Shown here: one piece after another, positions 1-6,864 of the stretch
How positions within the stretch are numbered: the stretch's first letter is position 1
How the letters are laid out: the number at the start of each line of letters is the position of its first letter
Assembly (NCBI GenBank): GCA_005879655.1
Contig: VBJK01000246.1
Coordinates: 1 to 14,157 of the forward strand
Origin: Chloroflexota bacterium
GTDB taxonomy: Bacteria > Chloroflexota > Ktedonobacteria > Ktedonobacterales > Ktedonobacteraceae
Direction: 5' to 3'
DNA: 14,157 bases
Position numbers and translations under genes: made by a program
Notes under the pieces: generated by a model
Database searches by the model: none
What the model was told of the DNA's origin: nothing
What the model saw: the letters and a program-made list of their open reading frames with translations, nothing else

Positions 1-285
1 TCCACAACGCAAGCAAAAGTTGTCTACAGACGATATAGTACGTCCACAAGCAGGACACAATCCAGTCTCATCTGTCGGTTGTTTTGGTTCTAGAAATTCC
101 ATATGTCGATTCCATATTTGTGCTTTAGCATCCTTGCTTTGTGAGCATCCACCTTTTTCCAGTTTATCTATATTCAAGAACAATAAAAGAGCTGTAAGAT
201 GAACTATCACCGCCAGCACAAGAGCACCCATGCTCAAGGTACTGAACGACGTTATCAACGAACTGAGTAAAAATGACTCACCCAA
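1..285 (-). CDS. Partial membrane protein with zinc ribbon (runs off left edge)
   Basis: The minus strand is open from the window edge up to a stop near position 322 and encodes at least 95 residues. A hydrophobic segment at about residues 17-38 (MGALVLAVIVHLTALLLFL) is followed by a polar linker and then a CPAC...CLRC zinc-ribbon motif (Cys 77, 80, 91, 94). This four-cysteine pattern resembles the one at the start of the kinase at 9061-11088. I chose the TTG at 285-283 because an AGGTGG ribosome binding site (297-292) lies six bases upstream. GTG at 288 and ATG at 231 are alternatives. A good extended -10 promoter lies just upstream. The reading frame continues beyond the window, so the function is unknown; membrane-anchored zinc-ribbon proteins of this kind often carry further domains. 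The gene is likely real, and the product name is only descriptive. Confidence 0.6.
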   Translation of the reverse strand, partial: MGESFLLSSLITSFSTLSMGALVLAVIVHLTALLLFLNIDKLEKGGCSQSKDAKAQIWNRHMEFLEPKQPTDETGLCPACGRTISSVDNFCLRCG

Positions 286-323
286 CACTATCCACCTATA
301 ACATATCTTTGATAATGAAATTT

Positions 324-352
324 AGCATAACAGATAACAGCATATAAAACAA
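324..352 (-). promoter_or_regulatory. Promoter for the left-edge membrane/zinc-ribbon gene
   Basis: Read on the minus strand, TTGTTT (352-347) and TATGCT (329-324) are separated by 17 bases. A TG one base upstream of the -10 makes it an extended -10. Transcription would start near 317, giving a leader of about 30 bases before the TTG at 285. Confidence 0.45.
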
Positions 353-370
353 GACTACTTTCGTACTATA

Positions 371-462
371 GCGCAATGAATTGCGCGGCCACGGCCTCAT
401 AATGATATACTACGACCAATAGCTAAAGTTAAAATAGCCCGTAGCCGCGCAATTCATTGCGC
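371..462. repeat. Inverted pair of GCGCAATNNATTGCGC palindromic repeats
   Basis: Two 18-base copies, GCGCAATGAATTGCGCGG at 371-388 and its exact reverse complement at 445-462, face each other across 56 bases. Each is itself nearly palindromic. The right copy ends one base before the AAGGAG ribosome binding site (463-468) of the acyl-CoA dehydrogenase, so a folded transcript could sit next to its start. A TATACT (406-411) lies between the copies and could be a -10, but the only possible -35 (TTGCGC, 381-386) is 19 bases away and lies inside the left repeat. The same core recurs three times at 1624-1739. Confidence 0.8.
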
Positions 463-474
463 AAGGAGCACATT

Positions 475-1620
475 GTGAAATTCGATCTCGATGAAGAGCA
501 GTCAGATATGCGCGACATGGTACGTCGCTTCACAGAACAAGAAATTACCCCTCACGCCACAACCTGGGATGAACAGTACTACTTTCCACGCGAGGTCTAT
601 GCACGTATGGCCGAGCTGGGCCTGCTGGGGATGACCGCACCCGAAACATATGGTGGATGCATGTTGAGTCGTCTTTCAGCGGCCATGGTGTACGAGGAAT
701 TGGCCAGGGGTGAGATGGCAACAGCGGTGGGACTCTCCGTTCACAATATGGTTGCCGGTACTATTGCTCGCTTTGGCAATGAAGCACAACGCCAACGCTG
801 GGTAACGAAGCTAGCTTCGGGCGCTTTGCTTGGTGCATTTTCGCTTAGTGAGGCAGAGGCTGGTTCAGATGCCGCCAGCCTACAATGTCGCACAACAAGG
901 CGTGACGGCCATTATATCATCAATGGGAGCAAAATGTGGGTGACTAATGGTGGTGAGGCCGACCTTTACCTGCTTATCGCACGCACAGAGCTGGGCCGCG
1001 ATGCAGCAGGCATAAGCTGCTTTGTGGTAGAAAAGGGAACACCTGGCTTCACCTTCGGCAAAACTGAACGCAAAATGGGGCTACACTCCTCTCCGACACG
1101 CGAACTGATCTTTGAGGACTGTACTATTTCTGCCACTCAGCGCCTCGGTGAAGAAGGGCAGGGTTTCAAGATTGCGCTCTCTTCCCTTGATAGTGGCCGG
1201 GTCAACATTGGCGCAATTGCCGTTGGAGTGGCCCAGGCGGCATTTGAGACAGCCTGCCACTATGCACGCGAGCGAGAGCAATTCAACAAGCCCATTGGTG
1301 CATTTCAAGCTGTACAGTTTATGCTCGCCGATATGGCAACCCATATTGAGGCGGCGCGCTTGCTGGTCTATGAGGCTGCCTATAAATTGGACCAGGGACA
1401 GCCTGCCAGCCCTCATGCAGCCATGGCCAAGTGTTTCGCCACCGATATGGCTATGGAGGTGACGACAAATGCCGTGCAGGTGCTGGGCGGAGCTGGCTAT
1501 GTGCGAGACTACCCGGTCGAACGCTATATGCGCGATATCAAGGTGGCGCAGATTTTTGAAGGCACCAACCAGATACAGCGCGTCGTGATTGCACGCGCGC
1601 TATTGGGCAATATGCGTTAA
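475..1620 (+). CDS. Acyl-CoA dehydrogenase
   Basis: This is an FAD-dependent acyl-CoA dehydrogenase of 381 residues, the usual family length. It would oxidise an acyl-CoA to the trans-2-enoyl-CoA and pass electrons to an electron-transfer flavoprotein in fatty-acid or branched-chain amino-acid breakdown. An N-terminal helical domain (residues 1-120) is followed by the flavin/substrate signature (EAEAGSDAASL, 126-136; NGSKMWVTNG, 150-159) and the C-terminal helical domain. The latter carries QVLGGAGY (335-342) and the catalytic-base motif IFEGTNQIQR with Glu362, placed as in short- and medium-chain enzymes. I chose GTG at 475 because AAGGAG (463-468) is six bases upstream. A TTG at 457 would start inside the palindromic repeat and lacks a binding site. 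The exact substrate cannot be told from sequence. No partner beta-oxidation gene lies alongside, and both flanks carry the palindromic repeat. Confidence 0.93.
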   Translation: MKFDLDEEQSDMRDMVRRFTEQEITPHATTWDEQYYFPREVYARMAELGLLGMTAPETYGGCMLSRLSAAMVYEELARGEMATAVGLSVHNMVAGTIARFGNEAQRQRWVTKLASGALLGAFSLSEAEAGSDAASLQCRTTRRDGHYIINGSKMWVTNGGEADLYLLIARTELGRDAAGISCFVVEKGTPGFTFGKTERKMGLHSSPTRELIFEDCTISATQRLGEEGQGFKIALSSLDSGRVNIGAIAVGVAQAAFETACHYAREREQFNKPIGAFQAVQFMLADMATHIEAARLLVYEAAYKLDQGQPASPHAAMAKCFATDMAMEVTTNAVQVLGGAGYVRDYPVERYMRDIKVAQIFEGTNQIQRVVIARALLGNMR

Positions 1621-1623
1621 AGC

Positions 1624-1739
1624 CGTAGTGGCGCAATGTATTGCGCCGTGCTTCCCGAAAAAAACCTGTAGACGACGCACAATGCATTGCGCCTGTTTTC
1701 TTTGCTCATGGCCCTGGCGCAAGCCATTGCGCCACTACG
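1624..1739. repeat. Cluster of three palindromic repeats bounded by 15-base inverted ends
   Basis: Three copies of the GCGCAATNNATTGCGC-type palindrome lie at 1630-1647, 1676-1693 and 1716-1733. The outer ends are perfect 15-base inverted repeats: CGTAGTGGCGCAATG (1624-1638) and CATTGCGCCACTACG (1725-1739). The element sits between the stop of the acyl-CoA dehydrogenase and the stop of the convergent hydrolase gene, so it may fold in both 3' ends. It resembles REP/MITE-like elements. I see no transposase and no clear target-site duplication. Confidence 0.8.
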
Positions 1740-1747
1740 ATCTGCTC

Positions 1748-2716
1748 CTACTGAATTTTGGCCGTGGCAAATTCGCTGATCAGATTGTTGAACGTGGTTG
1801 CCTGCTCATCTTGTAGGTGATAGCTACTGCGATCAAGGATGCGTACCTCGATATGCGGATTGACACGCTTGAAAGCAGCACTGGCCTCCGATGGAGTCGG
1901 GATACCCTCGCGGCCCCAGATGGCCACGACTGGCACCTGTAGGCGAGCCAGTGGTTCATGAACATCCATGGTCAGGTGGTTACTGAGGAAGGCCGCAACT
2001 GCATGGCGAGCATTCGACTGGTGCGCGCTCGTGTAGACGTACTCAACCAGCTCGTCAGAGATCAGACCAGGATTGTGATAGCCTTGCTGATCATAATAGT
2101 TACGAATAGCTGAGCGCGAGGTAAGCAAGTTATAAATAAACTGGCCGACAATCGGAGTGCGCAATGCTAATTGCCAGGCTCCGGCTATAGCACCTGGGAA
2201 GTTCTCTTGCAGTATCGCTGGTGACGGCTCGATGAGGATCAGGCGCTCGAAGAGTTGCGGACGACGATAGGCATCAGCCACGACATAGGCACAACTCCTG
2301 CCATGAGCGACCACAATGGTTGGTTTGCCGATCACCTCTTTAATGAAATCGCTAAGCAGATCCGCAAACGTCTCAGCGGTATATTCAATAGATGGACGAT
2401 CAGAGATGCCAAAGCCCAGTAGATCGATAGTATACACGCGAAATTGCTGTGCGAGTGCATCTACGTTCTTGCGCCACTCGTACGAAGAAGCGCCTGGGCC
2501 GAAACCGTGAATAAGCAGCAGCGGCTTCGCGTCCCGTGCGCCTTTCACTTCATAAAACATATCGCCATATTTCCAGGGATAGCGGCGCTGCTCCCCTGTC
2601 AATACAGTATCCAACTCGCCAGCCATGGACTCAGTTATCTTATTATACAGTGCAAGTGCTCCTAGAGCACTACCAACTAATACGCCTGCGGTAAGCAGCT
2701 TTTTTGCAAATGCCAT
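1748..2716 (-). CDS. Alpha/beta hydrolase with N-terminal membrane anchor
   Basis: This is a 322-residue alpha/beta-hydrolase-fold protein. An N-terminal hydrophobic helix (residues 6-25) probably anchors it in the membrane, with the hydrolase domain outside the cell or on the membrane face. The oxyanion motif LLLIHGFGPG is at 67-75 and the nucleophile elbow VVAHGRSCA is at 135-143 with Ser141. The C-terminal SSYH gives His300. The usual catalytic Asp after the WG motif is absent (AIWGREGIPTP, 265-275); Glu270 may take its place. The family includes esterases, epoxide hydrolases, haloperoxidases and C-C bond hydrolases, and the substrate cannot be inferred. I chose the ATG at 2716 because AGGAG lies about 11 bases upstream and the membrane helix begins directly after it; a longer reading to 2800 would translate through a dyad. 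The gene is convergent with the acyl-CoA dehydrogenase and divergent from psuG. Confidence 0.85.
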   Translation of the reverse strand: MAFAKKLLTAGVLVGSALGALALYNKITESMAGELDTVLTGEQRRYPWKYGDMFYEVKGARDAKPLLLIHGFGPGASSYEWRKNVDALAQQFRVYTIDLLGFGISDRPSIEYTAETFADLLSDFIKEVIGKPTIVVAHGRSCAYVVADAYRRPQLFERLILIEPSPAILQENFPGAIAGAWQLALRTPIVGQFIYNLLTSRSAIRNYYDQQGYHNPGLISDELVEYVYTSAHQSNARHAVAAFLSNHLTMDVHEPLARLQVPVVAIWGREGIPTPSEASAAFKRVNPHIEVRILDRSSYHLQDEQATTFNNLISEFATAKIQ

Positions 2717-2742
2717 TTTTAATTGCACTCCTAACACACAAA

Positions 2743-2790
2743 GGTGATCAGAAAGATCACCCGATATAACAATCCTGTGCTCGTCTACAA
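2743..2790 (-). promoter_or_regulatory. Promoter and perfect dyad operator candidate for the hydrolase gene
   Basis: On the minus strand an extended -10 (TGTTATATC, 2771-2763) lies 16 bases downstream of a weak -35 (TTGTAG, 2790-2785). Directly after it is a perfect 7-5-7 dyad, GGTGATCagaaaGATCACC (2743-2761), covering the expected start of transcription. This is the usual position for a repressor operator, or the dyad could form a leader hairpin. The regulator is unknown. Confidence 0.45.
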
Positions 2791-2947
2791 TACGAAACAA
2801 TACATGAGGTTGTTTCCTACGCTATCAGGATATTACTATTGCAAACTTGTATAAGGACATAATAGATAATCATACTATAACACTAGCCTCCAAATAGGTG
2901 CAAATACATAGCAGCCAAGAAGTACTACCATCTTCTTCCTCATAAAT

Positions 2948-2976
2948 TTGCCTTTTTCGCATATCGCTTGTATACT
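2948..2976 (+). promoter_or_regulatory. Promoter for psuG
   Basis: TTGCCT (2948-2953) and TATACT (2971-2976) are separated by 17 bases. Transcription would start near 2983, about 40 bases ahead of the psuG start, which has its own AAGGA ribosome binding site (3014-3018). The rest of the 308-base gap 2717-3024 is AT-rich and shows no other gene. Confidence 0.55.
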
Positions 2977-3024
2977 CTGGTTGGTTTTGATGAGTACTTA
3001 TCTGCCAATGATTAAGGATCTATC

Positions 3025-3942
3025 ATGGAACTATCAGCATACATTTCACTCTCTGATGAAGTGCAAACGGCGCTCAAGGAAGAGCGTGCTGTTGTTGCCC
3101 TAGAATCAACAGTTATTGCGCACGGACTCCCGTTTCCGGCAAACCTGGAAACAGCGCAAGCTATGGAAGAAAAAATTCGTATGGAGGGAGCAGTCCCAGC
3201 GACGATTGGCCTCCTCAATGGTCGTATTGTGATCGGACTCTCACAAGACCAGCTTACCCAGATGGCGATTACCCCAAACATCCAAAAGGTCAGTCGCCGC
3301 GACCTGGGGATTACGCTTGCTACAAAGAAAATGGGTGCAACGACGGTGGCTGGCACTACTCTGTGCGCACACATGGCTGGTATCCGCTTTTTTGCGACTG
3401 GTGGTATCGGCGGCGTCCATCGTGGCGCGCAGACCAGCTTTGACATTTCTGCCGATCTGATCGAACTGAGTCGCACCCCCATACTCGTCGCCTGCTCAGG
3501 TGCTAAATACATACTCGATCTCAATCTCACGCTAGAATACATGGAAACGCAAGGCATCCCTGTCATCGGTTGGCAAACGGACGAGTTCCCTGCCTTCTAT
3601 GTGCGCAACAGCGGCTACCGTCTGCCATACCGTGCGGATGATCCGGCTACTATTGCCCGTATCGCTCGTACACAATGGGCCTGCAATCTCAGCGGTATTG
3701 TGGTTGGTTGTCCCGTACCAGAGCACTACGCGATGGAACCAGCTCCACTCGAAGCGGCTATTGAAGAGGCACTAAAATTAGCCAAAGAGCGCGGCATACG
3801 TGGTGCCGCAACTACTCCCTTTGTGCTCGCTTACATAGCACAGATTACTTCTGGTGAGAGTGTCGAGTCGAATAAAGCCTTGCTGTTGAACAACGCTACG
3901 TGGGCAGCACGGTTTGCCAGGGCATACTATAATAACAAGTGA
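3025..3942 (+). CDS. psuG: Pseudouridine-5'-phosphate glycosidase PsuG
   Basis: This 305-residue protein matches the PsuG family over its full length. The family cleaves the C-C glycosidic bond of pseudouridine 5'-phosphate to uracil and ribose 5-phosphate during breakdown of pseudouridine from RNA turnover. Family motifs include VVALESTVIAHGLPFPAN (23-40; Glu27 in the first motif), FFATGGIGGVHRGA (122-135; His132) and CSGAKYILDLNLTLEYMET (157-175). Lys161 in the last motif is expected to form the covalent intermediate with ribose phosphate. The ATG has a nearby AAGGA and a promoter at 2948-2976. The partner kinase PsuK is not adjacent: upstream is a divergent hydrolase, and downstream a long hairpin begins 11 bases after the stop. 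The kinase may be encoded elsewhere, or free pseudouridine 5'-phosphate may be supplied by another route. Confidence 0.95.
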   Translation: MELSAYISLSDEVQTALKEERAVVALESTVIAHGLPFPANLETAQAMEEKIRMEGAVPATIGLLNGRIVIGLSQDQLTQMAITPNIQKVSRRDLGITLATKKMGATTVAGTTLCAHMAGIRFFATGGIGGVHRGAQTSFDISADLIELSRTPILVACSGAKYILDLNLTLEYMETQGIPVIGWQTDEFPAFYVRNSGYRLPYRADDPATIARIARTQWACNLSGIVVGCPVPEHYAMEPAPLEAAIEEALKLAKERGIRGAATTPFVLAYIAQITSGESVESNKALLLNNATWAARFARAYYNNK

Positions 3943-3952
3943 GGTTTCACAA

Positions 3953-4043
3953 CCCTGGGGGAGGATGGCTGAGGATGGTTGGTGTGAGCTGATCGGCTTG
4001 CTGATCAGCTCACACCAACCATCCTCAGCCATCCTCCCCAGGG
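3953..4043. repeat. Very long near-perfect hairpin (41 bp stem, 8-base loop)
   Basis: The left arm 3953-3994 and right arm 4003-4043 pair over 41 base pairs with a single extra G in the left arm; the loop is 3995-4002. It starts 11 bases after the psuG stop. Neither side has a run of T, so it is not a textbook rho-independent terminator, although such a stem would strongly hinder read-through and would be a good RNase III substrate. The end of the right arm (AGGG, 4040-4043) is the only ribosome binding site for an ATG at 4052. Confidence 0.9.
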
Positions 4044-4051
4044 CAAGAAAG

Positions 4052-4519
4052 ATGTTGATTTATTATGTAATTAAGGATTACAATCTTAGGAAGAGACCGT
4101 TCTTTTCAGGTAGCATATCCTCTTTGAAAGGTAGCTTGTATATCGTGAATAGTCCCATTGAAATCCGCAAGGTAATTGGGGGCGTTGTGTTAACCATTCT
4201 ATGGATATGCACGTTCCTATTTATTAGTAACACCCTGGTCATCGATTGGGCGGGCGATGGCAGCAATCTCACACCATTGAAGCCTCTTGTGGCTTTCGTT
4301 GGTCTCCTTATTCTCTTCTTCTATCACCTGCTCTACCAGTCCAGTCCCGAAACGACAAAACTATCCTGGACTGCTGTCTTAACCCTATGCTGGCTTGCTC
4401 TTATTCTCTTCTACCCATTCAAGGCCCCGACAACTGACCCTGGTTTCTTCACACTCCTTGGTGGCCTCGCAGTGTGCGTCTTCTGGGTACGCTTTTTCTC
4501 CGACGAGATTCTCGCCTGA
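4052..4519 (+). CDS. Four-helix integral membrane protein, unknown function
   Basis: From ATG 4052 the product is 155 residues. The first 39 are polar and basic (YNLRKRPFF...SPIEIRK). Four hydrophobic segments follow, at about residues 40-64, 77-95, 105-123 and 131-149, with short loops, and the protein ends in DEILA. I recognise no family or catalytic motif. The start is uncertain. ATG 4052 has only AGGG (4040-4043) upstream, and that lies in the end of the long hairpin. TTG at 4136 or GTG at 4145, downstream of GAAAGG (4126-4131), would give a protein of about 125 residues that keeps all four helices. A longer reading from upstream would translate through the hairpin and is unlikely. The gene stands alone between two giant hairpins, and no clear promoter is visible. 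Confidence 0.6.
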   Translation: MLIYYVIKDYNLRKRPFFSGSISSLKGSLYIVNSPIEIRKVIGGVVLTILWICTFLFISNTLVIDWAGDGSNLTPLKPLVAFVGLLILFFYHLLYQSSPETTKLSWTAVLTLCWLALILFYPFKAPTTDPGFFTLLGGLAVCVFWVRFFSDEILA

Positions 4520-4531
4520 GTAAAAATATCT

Positions 4532-4618
4532 TAAACCAGAGAAGGCAAAAAGAGGAGTGAGAGGCACTAGATCGGCGGTCTAGTGCCTCTCACTCCTCTT
4601 TTTGCCTTCTCTGGTTTA
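4532..4618. terminator. Perfect 40 bp hairpin, 7-base loop, downstream of the membrane protein
   Basis: Arms 4532-4571 and 4579-4618 are perfectly complementary over 40 base pairs around the loop TCGGCGG. The hairpin begins 12 bases after the stop of the membrane protein. The right arm contains CTTTTT but ends GGTTTATCC, so the T run lies within the stem rather than after it. It probably ends transcription or protects the 3' end. Its sequence is unrelated to the hairpin at 3953-4043. Confidence 0.65.
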
Positions 4619-4868
4619 TCCTAACCACCTCTAGTACTTTCTTGCTAGCCTCGCAAATACACAACCAACCTGTTAAAAAAACCGTGATAGGATTTAAATC
4701 TACAATAATCATTCACGCCCATCCGTTTTAATAATATATCAAGAAATTATCATCTTAGTTTGCAGTCATTCATTGTCAGGAACTCATCGCCTTCGATGGG
4801 ATAATTTCGCGTACTAATTAGTAGACGAACATCTTCTGACAAGAGCCAAACCGGAGGAACATACAACC
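4619..4868. promoter_or_regulatory. AT-rich leader with palindrome TACTAATTAGTA
   Basis: No gene is visible here. A GATAAT (4800-4805) could be a -10 for the downstream gene, but the nearest good -35 (TTGTCA, 4773-4778) is 21 bases away, so the promoter is unsure. A perfect 12-base palindrome, TACTAATTAGTA, lies at 4812-4823, some 45 bases before the ATG and just past that -10, and is a possible operator. The GGAGGA ribosome binding site is at 4853-4858. Confidence 0.35.
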
Positions 4869-6341
4869 ATGCAAATCTTAACGCGGGCGACAGCAGCCAG
4901 GAAGGCTTCGTTGAACTCCCAGTCATCTAGACGTAAGCGTTTCTCAGCGCTGACTCTGATCGGGCTAGTCACAACTACCATCATCGTACTGGGAGCTGGA
5001 GCAGTCCTATTTACACAAGTACTAGCCACCCATGCAGCAGGGAATACGCCTAACGCCAACTGTACGTTGCTTGTGCCAGCACAACCATTAACCGCTCAGG
5101 GGCTAGCAACCCCTTATCAACTCAGCGCAACGAATGGCAAAGATGGTCCCTGCAAGGAAGCAAATCCAGCACAGTCAGCCTTCGTGCAAGCGGCAGTCCT
5201 CGATCCTGCAACGGGTCAGATCTCTATCTATAATCCGCTGGTGATCGACAGAAAGGCGAAACCAGCCATTGCCCCGGTTGTTCCTCAGCTGCCCCCCAAT
5301 GCCGTTGTTGGCATCTGGTTTGGTTATAATGGCACGACGTTGACGCTCAATGGTGCTAACAATAGTTTGCAGGATGGCAAATGTGTGAATGGGCGGGGCA
5401 CGCCGTTTGGGCAGGTTGCATTCTGTAATGCTGCGGCTTTCTTCCAGGCTGCCAACCAGGCCATACAAGCTGGCAAGTTGACACCTCCTCAACTCGGACA
5501 AGGGAAAGATGGTCTGCCCTGCCCAACGGTGCGTGACTTTGCTGTGGTAGACCAGGATCAGAGCGATAATGTGACAGCTACCTATCTAGTGACAAAAGAT
5601 GGCAAAATTGCGCAGATGAATGCAGCCAATGCGGCGGCGTTGAATGGTGCTCAGATGCTTGTCAACGGTAGTGATAACCGCCTCGTCTCGGTTGCGCTGG
5701 ATAATACACTTGCTTGCCAGCCGTGGACGGCTCCTGACCTCGCCGATGTTGGTCATATGGCAACGGCCCAACCACTCAATGAGTTGCTGGCGGCTGCACG
5801 CCAAGCTCAACCCATGGCGCTCGTGCCCGCTGACGATCCGATGGTACTTAATAACGATAAACAAAGTATCAATAAACTCAACGCGTATCGCGCCGGTGTT
5901 GACCAGCCCTTGGTGCAGAATCTGGCAGATGCTAGCACAAAAACTTACTGCACGAATCTGCTGGCAATCGCTCCAGCACGCATGGCGCTTGACGCGCCGC
6001 TCACCAAGCGTCGGCCTTCGCCCGATCCAGCCGCAGCGAATACGCTCTTCACCTTTCTCGCGCAACGTTTTAATACCACTTGGGGAGCGAACGGTCTCAA
6101 CTGCCAGGGCTTGCTCAAGCAAAAAAGCCCGATTACGGTGAAGACCAATGCGGACGGCGTCGCTATCGATGCAACCATCAATGGTGTAAAGCCCAACACT
6201 CCGGTTGATTGCGCCGTCAATGATAAGTTGGTCGCCGGTTGCACTGGCACCACTACTATCAACGGCAAGGATTGCAGCTTTATGTTTGATCCCAATGCCC
6301 GTCGCGTTAATATCAGTTGCCCACCACAACCTCAAAAGTAA
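4869..6341 (+). CDS. Secreted or membrane-anchored 12-cysteine protein, unknown function
   Basis: The product is 490 residues. A basic start (residues 1-24, including SSRRKR) precedes one hydrophobic helix (about 26-50) and a long polar region rich in Asn, Ala, Gln and Pro that is expected to lie outside the cell. No signal-peptidase site is obvious (VLATHAAG is possible), so it may stay anchored. The outer part has 12 cysteines (65, 95, 172, 186, 218, 283, 361, 412, 448, 458, 469, 484) and none occurs before the helix. The even number and location suggest up to six disulfides. A C-terminal stretch with INGVKPNTPVDCAVN (437-451) and INGKDCSFMF (464-473) looks like a repeated beta module. I recognise no enzyme motif. 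The start is supported by GGAGGA ten bases upstream, and the gene ends at a bidirectional terminator. Confidence 0.82.
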   Translation: MQILTRATAARKASLNSQSSRRKRFSALTLIGLVTTTIIVLGAGAVLFTQVLATHAAGNTPNANCTLLVPAQPLTAQGLATPYQLSATNGKDGPCKEANPAQSAFVQAAVLDPATGQISIYNPLVIDRKAKPAIAPVVPQLPPNAVVGIWFGYNGTTLTLNGANNSLQDGKCVNGRGTPFGQVAFCNAAAFFQAANQAIQAGKLTPPQLGQGKDGLPCPTVRDFAVVDQDQSDNVTATYLVTKDGKIAQMNAANAAALNGAQMLVNGSDNRLVSVALDNTLACQPWTAPDLADVGHMATAQPLNELLAAARQAQPMALVPADDPMVLNNDKQSINKLNAYRAGVDQPLVQNLADASTKTYCTNLLAIAPARMALDAPLTKRRPSPDPAAANTLFTFLAQRFNTTWGANGLNCQGLLKQKSPITVKTNADGVAIDATINGVKPNTPVDCAVNDKLVAGCTGTTTINGKDCSFMFDPNARRVNISCPPQPQK

Positions 6342-6405
6342 TAAAAAGAGGAAAAGCCCGTAATTGTGCTATATATGACACAATTACGGGCTTTTCCTCT
6401 TTTTA
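6342..6405. terminator. Bidirectional hairpin terminator between convergent genes
   Basis: Arms 6342-6368 and 6379-6405 pair perfectly over 27 base pairs with a 10-base loop. The left arm begins with AAAAA and the right arm ends with TTTTT, giving a U tract in both directions. It touches the stop codons of both flanking genes (TAA at 6339-6341 and the minus-strand stop at 6405-6403), so one element ends both transcripts. Confidence 0.88.
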
Positions 6406-6843
6406 ACCAAAAGGATGTCTGAAGATAATAAAGAACACAATTAAGATGATAATAAGTACCCCAACACCAATTAAGGGATAGAGGACTCTACCACCAAGTT
6501 TGAAACTACCAGCAGGCAGGGATTTTTTTAGTTCCTCGCGGCGCTCCTCAAGACGTTTTTTCTTGCGTTCAATACGCTTCTGGCGTTGCTGTTGCAGTGC
6601 CTGTGCGCGCTCGCTTTCGGCAGATGTTCCCAGGCCCATATTGTCCATGCGGCGGCGCATGAGAGTTGATCTTGCGCCTGGTACAGCCGTTCCGCCAACT
6701 TTTGACTTCTGCCTTTTTGTGCTACTACTCTTCCTATCCTGCGCTGTTTTCGTGGCAGGTGTGATCGCATCTGGTTGCTCGGTCCCACTGCGCGGCGTGG
6801 TATGTGCCGAGAGTTTTTGTGGTGGTGAATTATCTTTCGCCAT
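6403..6843 (-). CDS. Small tail-anchored basic coiled-coil protein
   Basis: This 146-residue protein has a Ser/Thr/Pro/Lys-rich, probably disordered first half (1-65). A strongly charged helical stretch follows (about 75-108, rich in Gln, Arg, Lys and Glu, including RIERKKKRLEERREELKKS) that may form a coiled coil. A single C-terminal membrane helix (about 121-141) is followed by RHPFG. This is the layout of a tail-anchored membrane protein with its basic part in the cytoplasm. The ATG has an AAGGGA binding site nine bases upstream and lies 21 bases after the cca stop, so the two genes are most likely one operon. Its role is unknown. The basic segment could bind RNA or membrane surface, but nothing in the sequence proves that. 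Confidence 0.78.
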   Translation of the reverse strand: MAKDNSPPQKLSAHTTPRSGTEQPDAITPATKTAQDRKSSSTKRQKSKVGGTAVPGARSTLMRRRMDNMGLGTSAESERAQALQQQRQKRIERKKKRLEERREELKKSLPAGSFKLGGRVLYPLIGVGVLIIILIVFFIIFRHPFG

Positions 6844-6864
6844 AAAGTTGATCCCTTCTTGACA

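Noticed and set aside
20..202. Plus-strand 60-codon frame at the left edge
   Set aside because: It is antisense to the membrane/zinc-ribbon frame, which has better coding evidence.
371..1739. CRISPR array from the repeated palindromes
   Set aside because: The copies are few, inverted as well as direct, unevenly spaced and separated by a gene, with no regular spacers and no cas genes.
3012..3566. Long minus-strand open frame opposite psuG
   Set aside because: It lies wholly within the well-supported psuG gene, has no family resemblance, and its composition is that expected from an antisense shadow.
5586..6335. 249-codon minus-strand open frame opposite the 12-cysteine protein
   Set aside because: It is antisense to a gene with a clear start, binding site and membrane helix, and its translation shows no recognisable domain.
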